DNA from: Flavobacteriales bacterium UBA1959
Lineage (GTDB): Bacteria > Bacteroidota > Bacteroidia > Flavobacteriales_D > Sanyastnellaceae
Assembly (NCBI GenBank): GCA_002336085.1
Contig: DDEH01000052.1
Coordinates: forward strand, 556 to 16,304
DNA length: 15,749 nucleotides
Direction: 5' to 3'
Shown here: positions 6,833-14,556 of the stretch, piece by piece
Position numbering within the stretch: position 1 is the first letter of the stretch
Layout: each line of letters opens with the position of its first letter
The notes under the pieces: model-generated
Database searches by the model: none
Told to the model about the DNA's origin: nothing
What the model saw: the letters and a program-made list of their open reading frames with translations, nothing else
Translations under genes and position numbers: made by a program

Positions 6833-9598
6833 ATGATCATGCGTGCAAAGCTCTTTACTTTTTTTGCTCTAATTACGTTATGCGGATCTTTGCAAAGCCA
6901 AAACCGGCTTTCTACGCTTGGCACTGCGATCGTGAATGAATCTCAGGACACTGTTCTTCTCAGGGGAATGGGTCTTGGAGGTTGGATGTTGCAGGAGGGG
7001 TATATGTTACAAACCTCTGCATTCGCGAATCCACAGTGGGAAATACGGCAAAAGATTGAGGAAACCATTGGAGAGGAGGCCACGGATGAGTTTTATGACG
7101 CCTGGCTTCAAAATCATGTTCAGAAAAGTGACATCGATTCGATGAAGTCATGGGGATTCAATTCTGTGCGTTTGCCGTTGCATTACAATCTCTTTACGCT
7201 TGCCATAGAGGAAGAACCAATTCCTGGAGAGAATACGTGGCTCGAAATCGGTTTTGAATTGACTGACAGTCTCATTTCATGGTGCAAGCAGAACGAGATT
7301 TATGTGGTTCTTGATCTTCATGCTGCCCCCGGAGGACAGGGGTATGACGCTGCTATTTCTGATTACGATCCATCGAAGCCGTCTTTGTGGCAAAGCCAGG
7401 AGAATCGAGATAAGATGGTGGCTTTGTGGAAGCGCCTTGCTGAAATCTATGTCGACGAAGATTGGGTCGCTGGATATGACTTGTTGAATGAGCCCAACTG
7501 GGACCTGCCGGGCAATACGGCAATGCGAGCTCTGTATGAAGAAGTCACCGATAGCATTCGTACCGTTGATTCGGATCACATCATCTTTATCGAAGGCAAT
7601 TGGTGGGCCAATGATTTTACAGGTTTGACTCCCCCATGGGACGAGAACTTGGTGTATTCACCGCACAAGTATTGGAGCACCAACAATGCAGAGACCATGC
7701 AGTGGGTCACAACCATGCGCAATGAGTACAATGTTCCGCTTTATTTGGGTGAGAGTGGAGAAAACTCCAATGTTTGGTTCCGGGATGCTATTCGTCTTTT
7801 AGAAGACTTGGGCATTGGATGGGCGTGGTGGCCCCTGAAAAAGGTCGATAACATTTCAGCCATTCTGAGCATTCCCAAAACAGACGATTACGAAGCTTTA
7901 TTGAATCATTGGAATGGCAGTGGTCCAGCGCCAACCGCTGAAGCAGCTACGGCAACACTGATGGAACTTACGGAGAATTTGAAAACTGGAAATTGTGCGT
8001 TCAAGCCCGATGTGGTGGACGCGATGTTCCGTCAGGTTTATTCGGACGAAACTAGACCGTTTAAAGAGGTGCAGTCGATTCCCGGTTTAGTGTTCGCTAC
8101 TGATTTTGACCTGGGAGTGGTGGGTTCTGCATATTCTGACACGAAAACAGCAAATTACCATGTATCCACAGGAAACTACACGGAATGGAATAGTGGTTGG
8201 TCTTACCGAAATGACGGTGTAGACGTGCAGCCATGTGATGATGCAATCAATTCCAATGGCTACAACGTAGGATGGTTGGCTTCGGATGAGTGGATGAACT
8301 ACACGGTAAACGTGGAAGTATCTGGGGTTTACGATGTCGAATTGAGAGTCGCTGCAGGTGCTGATGAAGGCGTATTCCATTTTGAAATGAATGGCGCTGA
8401 CATCTCGCAAACTGTTTCAGTGGCCAATTCGGGCGGTTGGGAAAACTGGACGACCATATTGGTCGAGGACGTAATCCTCTATGAAGGAGAATCGACCTTG
8501 GCATTCTACATGAATCAAGCGGGATTCAATCTAAGCAGTTTCGACTTTCTGTACTCCGGAATATCACCTGCTGATGCGGCGCATGCTTTTGTTTCCGCGC
8601 AGACATTGAATAACAACCAAATTAAGATGTCGGTAAATAAGCCGATTCAGGTTCCGCTCGCATCTGTGCCGGGTGGTTTCGAGATTCAAATCAATGGCCA
8701 GACCGTCGGATTTAATATGATCACACTGGATGCGAATAACAATCGAACCGTGATCTTCGATATGGATGAGCCGCTTAAGGGAACAGATGTCATCAGAATC
8801 TCATACGTGGGCGCTGAAGTGCAAGCAGAAGACGGAACTGAATTGGAGGCATTTCAATTGGAGGACGTGCTGAATACACTGGATGTTGTTCATGAGATCC
8901 CAGGACGCGTTGAGGCTGAGGACTACTCGTATCAGAGCGGAGTGGAACTGGAGTCGACATCTGATGCTGGGGGAGGACAAAATGTTGGCTATTTGGATGC
9001 AGGCGATATTTTGGAATACCAAGTCGATGTGACGAAGTCAGGATTTTATACCGTTGACTTTCGCACAGCTTCGCTCGATGGTTCAGGCTCAGTTATAGCC
9101 CGCCTAGAACGAGAAAATGGACAGGTGATTTATGTATGCCAATCAGATTTTGAGCCCACAGGGGGCTGGCAAGACTGGGCTACGACGACAGAGACAGCCA
9201 ATTTGGATACGGGGTCTTACACCTTGCGTATACAAATCACGGAAGCTCCCTTCAACATGAATTGGATTCAATTCAATTATGATGACGTGGAAGAAGAAGA
9301 AGAAGAAGAGGAAGAGGAGGAAGTGACTTACGGCTTTGCTTTCAACAATATCGTTACGTTTCCCAATCCAGCAGCTGATCAGATTACGATTGCTTTCGGC
9401 TCGTACCTGAGCCAAGACCTGGGGCTATCGATCTATGATTCCCGAGGAAGGCCAGTGTATGGTGAAGTGTTTCAAAACGTATCTATGCTTGAAGTTCCGC
9501 TAGATCTGAGTGAGCTCGCCATGGGATTGTATCACGTCTTTGTCGAGAAAGAAAACGGTGAAATTGAGGTGGGACGCTTTGTGAAAGCTGCAAAGTGA
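6833..9598 (+). CDS. GH5 beta-glucanase with two CBM6 domains and T9SS sorting domain
   Basis: From the ATG at 6833 the protein has 921 residues; the ATG at 6839 is equally possible. The frame is open back to an ATG at 6758, but that adds 25 residues before the signal peptide and lies upstream of the promoter. The signal peptide ends near LQSQ. A GH5 domain covers about residues 20-375: SVRLPLHYN, LDLHAAPGG, LLNEPNW (acid/base Glu220), SPHKYW, LGESG (nucleophile Glu307) and WAWWPLKK. The full GH5 catalytic set is visible. A CBM6 lies at about 420-574, an SwmB-like beta-sandwich at about 580-683 and a second CBM6 (EAEDY...) at about 686-816. Then come 11 Glu (820-830) and a T9SS type A C-terminal sorting domain (FPNPAADQITI to the end). 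It is probably an exported beta-glucan hydrolase; subfamily GH5_46 is my tentative recollection. Endo or exo action cannot be told. Confidence 0.9.
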   Translation: MIMRAKLFTFFALITLCGSLQSQNRLSTLGTAIVNESQDTVLLRGMGLGGWMLQEGYMLQTSAFANPQWEIRQKIEETIGEEATDEFYDAWLQNHVQKSDIDSMKSWGFNSVRLPLHYNLFTLAIEEEPIPGENTWLEIGFELTDSLISWCKQNEIYVVLDLHAAPGGQGYDAAISDYDPSKPSLWQSQENRDKMVALWKRLAEIYVDEDWVAGYDLLNEPNWDLPGNTAMRALYEEVTDSIRTVDSDHIIFIEGNWWANDFTGLTPPWDENLVYSPHKYWSTNNAETMQWVTTMRNEYNVPLYLGESGENSNVWFRDAIRLLEDLGIGWAWWPLKKVDNISAILSIPKTDDYEALLNHWNGSGPAPTAEAATATLMELTENLKTGNCAFKPDVVDAMFRQVYSDETRPFKEVQSIPGLVFATDFDLGVVGSAYSDTKTANYHVSTGNYTEWNSGWSYRNDGVDVQPCDDAINSNGYNVGWLASDEWMNYTVNVEVSGVYDVELRVAAGADEGVFHFEMNGADISQTVSVANSGGWENWTTILVEDVILYEGESTLAFYMNQAGFNLSSFDFLYSGISPADAAHAFVSAQTLNNNQIKMSVNKPIQVPLASVPGGFEIQINGQTVGFNMITLDANNNRTVIFDMDEPLKGTDVIRISYVGAEVQAEDGTELEAFQLEDVLNTLDVVHEIPGRVEAEDYSYQSGVELESTSDAGGGQNVGYLDAGDILEYQVDVTKSGFYTVDFRTASLDGSGSVIARLERENGQVIYVCQSDFEPTGGWQDWATTTETANLDTGSYTLRIQITEAPFNMNWIQFNYDDVEEEEEEEEEEEVTYGFAFNNIVTFPNPAADQITIAFGSYLSQDLGLSIYDSRGRPVYGEVFQNVSMLEVPLDLSELAMGLYHVFVEKENGEIEVGRFVKAAK
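9290..9322 (+). repeat. GAA/GAG triplet run coding for a polyglutamate linker
   Basis: Eleven consecutive Glu codons, beginning with six perfect GAA triplets (9290-9307), join the second CBM6 to the T9SS sorting domain of the GH5 protein. Slippage by whole triplets would change linker length without breaking the frame. The linker is strongly acidic, as is common before sorting domains in marine bacteria. Confidence 0.85.
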
Positions 9599-9617
9599 TT
9601 TTGCATGCTTGCTCGCC

Positions 9618-9639
9618 TGAATCTTGAACATTGAATCTT
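9618..9639 (+). repeat. Direct repeat upstream of susC
   Basis: TGAATCTT occurs at 9618-9625 and again at 9632-9639, a period of 14 bases; both copies are soon followed by TGAA or TTGAA. The gap 9599-9761 between the GH5 and susC genes shows no good TAnnTTTG promoter. The closest, AATCTTTG at 9634-9641, overlaps the second copy. It also holds a small palindrome CACGA-A-TCGTG (9689-9699) and a weak 5-base stem at 9730-9742. Regulator binding is possible but unproven. Confidence 0.25.
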
Positions 9640-9761
9640 TGAATTTTATTGCCTTTCTTTTTTATCAAAACATTCTGTGTAAATTGCACACGAATCGTGG
9701 AAGCTTCAATGAGCTGTTTCTTTGGTTCAGGGTTCACAACCCCCCTTTAAATCAAACATTT

Positions 9762-12700
9762 ATGAATAAGAACTTGCTGCGTGTTTTGCGCTCTACGCTG
9801 GTGCTTTTGTTGGCTGTAACATCGGTCTCGATTTGCGTCCACGCCCAAAACGTTGCCGTTTCTGGGAGAATTCTCGATGGCAATACGGAGAATGCTTTGA
9901 TTGGCACTACGGTGATGGTCGAAGGAACAATAAATGGAGACGTGGCAGATGTTTCCGGGGACTTTTCCATCGAAGTCAGTAAACTTCCGATCAACCTCGT
10001 CTTCAGCTTCATCGGATACGAGTCACAAACTATTACTGTTGCCAACGCGTCACCGATCACCGTGCGCATGATTATGGATGCGGAACTGGTCGATGAAGTT
10101 GTTGTCGTGGGCTATGGTCGACAGAAAAAGAAGGTTTCTACCGGCTCCATTTCAAGGGTCGATTCGAAAGATCTTGAGGGCATTGCTGTGCCGGATGTTA
10201 TAAGCGCTTTGGAAGGCCAAACGTCAGGTTTGTTGATCAACGAATCCAGCGGACAGCCTGGAGCGGGAAAAAGTATTCTCATTCGTGGAATTAGCACCAA
10301 TGGCGACAATACGCCGCTATTTGTAGTGGATGGCTTGCAGGTTGGAAACATCGATAACCTCAATCCAAGTGATGTCGAGTCTGTGGATGTTTTGAAAGAC
10401 GCGGCTTCGAGCGCTATTTATGGAGCTCGTGCGGCCAATGGTGTTGTGATCATAACGACCAAGAGCGGCACAGGAAAGGACGCTGGATCCATCACTTATG
10501 CTACAAGTTACCTGAATTCCCGGCCGTGGAAATTGCCTGAAATGCTAGGCGCAGAGGATTACGTCATGTTGATGCGCGAGAAGTTTGCTAACAGCAACCA
10601 AACCGCTGCTCTGAACTCCCTAGGTTTCCCCAACTTGGGGGATGCGTTGGCGAATGACACGGATTGGATGAATGAGATTTTTAGCCCTGCACAGGTGGTG
10701 AACCACCGCATCACGGCATCGGGAAAAAACTCTTACCTCTCGATTGACTACTGGAACCAAAATGGTGTCATCGGAGGCGAGAAGTCCAACTACAAGCGTT
10801 ACGCTTTGCGATACAACTCTACCAAACAGGTCAAGGGAATTTTAACGGTAGGACAGAATCTTTACCTCAACCGAACGGACAACAATAACATCGGAACGAA
10901 CAGTGCTTTTGGTGGCGTGCAATCGGATGCATTTGCTTACGATCCGCTCACTTCTGTATACAGCGAGGAAGGTCAATATGGCTTCGCTCAGTCGCCTTGG
11001 GTGCAAAAGGAGTACATCAATCCATTGAGCCGTTTGTGGCTGATGAACGGCGACGGCAAATCAGATCAAATTTTGGGCAACATATACTTGGAGATTGAAC
11101 CTATTGAAGGTCTTCGCTTGAAGACTGATCTTGGATTCGATCTGAATTGGTGGGACTACCGCAATTTCACTCCAACGTATGAATTCCATGCAGCAGCGAG
11201 CAACTTGACCAACGATGTCGGCCAGGGCTCTGGAAACTTCCAGGGGATTCAATGGGAAAACACAGCGAATTATGTCAAGACTGTGAACGAGAAGCACAAT
11301 TTCGACTTTCTCTTAGGTACTTCTTACCGTGCGAATGAGTTCCGTCAAGTTGGAGGAAATACATCCAACATTCCAATGGATTCGCAATTCAATCCAAACT
11401 TTCAGTACATCGATGCGGGCCAAGACACACTAGACCTCACGTTTGGTGGAGCATCAGTGGATTATGCATTGATCAGTACATTCTCTCGTTTGTTGTACGA
11501 TTATGACGAGAAGTACCTTTTCTCTGCGACGGTCCGCCGCGACGGTTCATCCAATTTTGGATCGAACAATCAGTTTGGCGTGTTCCCATCGTTTTCCGCG
11601 GGTTGGGTAGCGTCCAATGAGAACTTTATGGACGCTATTGGAGACATTAGTTTTTTGAAGTTGCGGGCATCGTGGGGAGTGAACGGCTCAGACCGTATTG
11701 CACCATTGAGCTATGTGTCGCGTGTTGAAAACGTGTTCACCTATGCCTTCGGGGCAGATGAGCAGACGCTGAATACAGGTTCCGCGTTGGCTACACCTCC
11801 CAATAAAGATGTCAAATGGGAGGAAAGTGAACAAATCGATATTGGTATTGAGCTTGGTTTGTTTGATGATAAGCTGACCATTGAAGCGGATGTCTATCGA
11901 AAAGTCACCAAGGATTTATTGATGGCACAATTGATTCCGGGTTACATCGGAGCAACCAATAATCCGATTTCTAACTTGGGAGAAATTCGAAATCAAGGAG
12001 TGGAGCTGTCGCTTACGCACCGGGCTTCCATTTATGACGTGAATATCTCTACAACCTTAAACTACACTCATTTCACCAATGAAGTGATCAATGTGGCTGG
12101 TGAGACAGGATTCCTCAACGGCTGGGGTTGGCCTGTTCGAAATACAGCAATCACGAGAATGAGCGAGGGATATGCAGTTGGTCACTTCATCGGCTACGAG
12201 AGCGATGGAATTTTCCAAACCCAAGCTGAGATTTTCTCTCACTTGAATTCAGAAGGGGATTTGCTTCAGCCCAATGCTGAGCCGGGAGACATCAAATTCC
12301 TCGATTCCAATAGTGATGGAGTCATCGACTCGGATGATATTACCGACATTGGAAACCCATGGCCGAAACACATGTTCGGATTGAGTACAAACATTGATTA
12401 CAAGGGTTTTTATGTCAGTGCTGTTTTCAATGCTCAAATCGGCCACGATATTTTTCGGACCTACGAACGTTCGGATGTCACTTTCTCGAACTATCAGAGC
12501 TTTTGGATGGATCGTTGGACGCCTGAGGCTCCTAGCACCGAGTTGCCACGTCTGACGTCTACTGATCCAAACAACAACCAGCGACCATCAGATTTTTATG
12601 TTGAAAAAGGAAATTTCTTGCGACTGCGCAATTTTCAGTTGGGCTGGAACTTGCCGAAACGTTGGATCGATAATGCGAAGATGGAGGAAGTAAAGGTTTA

Positions 12701-12851
12701 TCTCACGGCCAACAATCTTTTCACCCTCACCAACTACCGTGGATTTGATCCAGATATTGGCACCAGTGGATGGATACTTGATACGGGCATCGATAAGGGC
12801 TTCTATCCGAACAACCGATCCATTGGGGCGGGCATAAACGTTACTCTTTAA
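9762..12851 (+). CDS. susC: SusC/RagA-family TonB-dependent glycan transporter
   Basis: Starting at the ATG 9762 gives 1029 residues with a clean signal peptide (MNKNLLRVLR..., cleavage near VHA|Q at 28/29). The frame is open upstream to 9624, but that would put 46 residues before the signal peptide. A carboxypeptidase-regulatory-like domain (about 32-108) leads to the TonB box DEVVVVGYG (111-119). The plug follows, with the SusC hallmarks ALEGQTSGLLI, SILIRGISTNGDNTPLFVVDG and the stretch ending SAIYGARAANGVVIITTKSG. The remainder is a 22-strand-type barrel ending in INVTL. The insert FLDSNSDGVIDSDD is a Ca-binding-like loop common in SusC proteins. There is no STN domain, so no direct anti-sigma signalling is expected. 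It pairs with SusD 11 bases downstream; glucan oligosaccharides are the inferred cargo from the GH16/GH5 neighbours. Confidence 0.96.
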   Translation: MNKNLLRVLRSTLVLLLAVTSVSICVHAQNVAVSGRILDGNTENALIGTTVMVEGTINGDVADVSGDFSIEVSKLPINLVFSFIGYESQTITVANASPITVRMIMDAELVDEVVVVGYGRQKKKVSTGSISRVDSKDLEGIAVPDVISALEGQTSGLLINESSGQPGAGKSILIRGISTNGDNTPLFVVDGLQVGNIDNLNPSDVESVDVLKDAASSAIYGARAANGVVIITTKSGTGKDAGSITYATSYLNSRPWKLPEMLGAEDYVMLMREKFANSNQTAALNSLGFPNLGDALANDTDWMNEIFSPAQVVNHRITASGKNSYLSIDYWNQNGVIGGEKSNYKRYALRYNSTKQVKGILTVGQNLYLNRTDNNNIGTNSAFGGVQSDAFAYDPLTSVYSEEGQYGFAQSPWVQKEYINPLSRLWLMNGDGKSDQILGNIYLEIEPIEGLRLKTDLGFDLNWWDYRNFTPTYEFHAAASNLTNDVGQGSGNFQGIQWENTANYVKTVNEKHNFDFLLGTSYRANEFRQVGGNTSNIPMDSQFNPNFQYIDAGQDTLDLTFGGASVDYALISTFSRLLYDYDEKYLFSATVRRDGSSNFGSNNQFGVFPSFSAGWVASNENFMDAIGDISFLKLRASWGVNGSDRIAPLSYVSRVENVFTYAFGADEQTLNTGSALATPPNKDVKWEESEQIDIGIELGLFDDKLTIEADVYRKVTKDLLMAQLIPGYIGATNNPISNLGEIRNQGVELSLTHRASIYDVNISTTLNYTHFTNEVINVAGETGFLNGWGWPVRNTAITRMSEGYAVGHFIGYESDGIFQTQAEIFSHLNSEGDLLQPNAEPGDIKFLDSNSDGVIDSDDITDIGNPWPKHMFGLSTNIDYKGFYVSAVFNAQIGHDIFRTYERSDVTFSNYQSFWMDRWTPEAPSTELPRLTSTDPNNNQRPSDFYVEKGNFLRLRNFQLGWNLPKRWIDNAKMEEVKVYLTANNLFTLTNYRGFDPDIGTSGWILDTGIDKGFYPNNRSIGAGINVTL

Positions 12852-12862
12852 AGCACAGAATC

Positions 12863-14488
12863 ATGAATACGACATACCGCAACCTTCTTATTCTCGCAGG
12901 CTTTACCATGATCTTTGCTGCATGCAACAAAGACCGATTGGAGGTGGATCCCGTGAACCAGTTTCTTTCCAGTAACTATTTCCAAACAGAACAGCAGATT
13001 TCTGCTGCTTTGATTGGTGCTTATGACCCCGTTGGGTGGTCGATGGCATTTGGTCAATGGATTTCGCCGACCATGTTTGGTGAAATTCGTTCGGACAATG
13101 CAAATGCCGGTGGGGATCCTTCAAACAATGACCAGCCAGGCTGGCAGGAGTTTGATGACTTTAGAAACACCAACATCAATACGATAACGCATCCAATCTA
13201 CCGCCGAAGCTACATTGGCATAGGCCGAGTGAATGTGTTATTAGAATCAGCAGAATTGGAGTCACCAGCCGTTGAGATTTATAAAGCTGAGGCTTTGTTT
13301 CTGCGCGCTTACTACCATTTTGAGCTGTTTCGTCATTTTGGCCCGATTCCGTTGGTGACGACAACTTTGCTTCCGAGTGCGTTGGACTTGGAACGAAACT
13401 CCTTGTCGGAAGTGATGCAACAGATTGTCCAAGATTGTGAGGATGCTGCAGCCGTACTTCCTACCATAGCGCCATCAGGTGAGGAGGGAAGAGCTACCAA
13501 AGGTGCCGCACTCGCGCTCATGGGGAAGGCTTATTTGTATTGGGCTGATTTGAAAGGCGATGATGTTGGCCTTTTTACTCAGGCAGCTGACGCGTTTCAA
13601 GAAGTTGTTGATTTGGGTTTGTATGAGTTGGAGGACGATATGGATCGTTTGTACCAACTTGGCGTACGAAACACCGCTGAATCCGTATTTGAGATTCAAC
13701 ACAATCCGCTTCATTCTAGCGATTGGTATTGGAGCGAAGGCGTAGATGGCAATGCTATGATTCAGTTGTGCGGCATTCGTGGATTGTGCGCTGAGCATCC
13801 GGATTACGAAGCCGGATGGGGATTCATGTCAGTGACAGAAGGCCTTTGGAACCACTTCTTGGACGATGACCAATTCCGCAGGGATGTGGCGATTATTTCG
13901 GAAGACGAGCTGGCACAGGATATGGCTGATGCCGGTCTGAGCTGCGATCCATTGATCGACATGACACAGAACAACCCACAAGATTTTACAGGTTACTGGC
14001 AGCAGAAATACGCAAACTATAAATCTTTTGCGGGCATGAATGTCAATGGTGGAAATGAGCACCTCACGAAATCGCTGAACGCTCATGCTATACGGTATGC
14101 TGATGTATTGCTAATGCATGCTGAGGCTTTGCACCGTGGTACTGGCGATGACGGTTCTGCGATGGCTTCCATCGACATCGTACGCGAGCGTGCCGCGGGT
14201 CCTGGAGACAATGCAGGAAATTTCCGCACTTCGGCTGAGGTGATGGCCAGTGAGGGTTGGAGTTTGCTGGATCTGATCTGGTATGAGCGACGTGCAGAAT
14301 TCGCCTGTGAAGGCGATCGTTGGTTTGACCTCGTGCGTTCGGGTCGAGCGAATTCTGGTTTGTTTGTGGGTGATGGGGACAAGGAAGGCAACTTTGGCGA
14401 AGAGCACCTTTGGTTGCCTATTGCGCTGGAGGAAACAGTGCTTGCTACCAGCCTCACAACCTACCCTGACGCAGCACTATTCAACTAA
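12863..14488 (+). CDS. susD: SusD/RagB-family glycan-binding lipoprotein
   Basis: The 541-residue protein is the surface lid of the SusC transporter and captures oligosaccharides. The lipoprotein signal ends in IFAAC with lipidated Cys21, followed by NKDRLEVDPVNQF, the usual SusD opening. The TPR-like helical core shows IYKAEALFLRAYYHFELFRHFGPIPLV (about residues 139-165) and KGAALALMGKAYLYWADL. The C-terminal half ends with the RagB/SusD signature WYERRAEFACEGDRWFDLVRSG and a final LPI...NP-like tail. It begins 11 bases after the susC stop, so the two are surely co-transcribed. The ligand cannot be read from the sequence; beta-1,3-glucan is inferred from context. Confidence 0.95.
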   Translation: MNTTYRNLLILAGFTMIFAACNKDRLEVDPVNQFLSSNYFQTEQQISAALIGAYDPVGWSMAFGQWISPTMFGEIRSDNANAGGDPSNNDQPGWQEFDDFRNTNINTITHPIYRRSYIGIGRVNVLLESAELESPAVEIYKAEALFLRAYYHFELFRHFGPIPLVTTTLLPSALDLERNSLSEVMQQIVQDCEDAAAVLPTIAPSGEEGRATKGAALALMGKAYLYWADLKGDDVGLFTQAADAFQEVVDLGLYELEDDMDRLYQLGVRNTAESVFEIQHNPLHSSDWYWSEGVDGNAMIQLCGIRGLCAEHPDYEAGWGFMSVTEGLWNHFLDDDQFRRDVAIISEDELAQDMADAGLSCDPLIDMTQNNPQDFTGYWQQKYANYKSFAGMNVNGGNEHLTKSLNAHAIRYADVLLMHAEALHRGTGDDGSAMASIDIVRERAAGPGDNAGNFRTSAEVMASEGWSLLDLIWYERRAEFACEGDRWFDLVRSGRANSGLFVGDGDKEGNFGEEHLWLPIALEETVLATSLTTYPDAALFN

Positions 14489-14494
14489 AACATC

Positions 14495-14517
14495 AAACAG
14501 CAGAACGTTGCTGTTTT
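14495..14517 (+). terminator. Stem-loop between susD and the PKD lipoprotein gene (attenuator-like)
   Basis: AAACAGCA (14495-14502) pairs perfectly with TGCTGTTT (14509-14516), extendable by a G-T wobble pair. It lies just after the susD stop and is followed by one further T and a pyrimidine stretch. The stem is modest and the U-run short, so partial termination or mRNA 3'-end protection is more likely than a full stop. This would lower expression of the downstream lipoprotein relative to susCD. Confidence 0.45.
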
Positions 14518-14556
14518 CCTAGTCTAAAATCAATCCAAATCAATAATTCATTTCAG

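Noticed and set aside
9589..9605. Terminator hairpin at the end of the GH5 gene (TGCAAA/TTTGCA)
   Set aside because: Six-base, AT-rich stem overlapping the stop codon, with no T-run after it.
9624..9761. Upstream in-frame extension of susC to the ATG at 9624
   Set aside because: It adds 46 residues before a complete signal peptide; the ATG at 9762 fits all SusC features.
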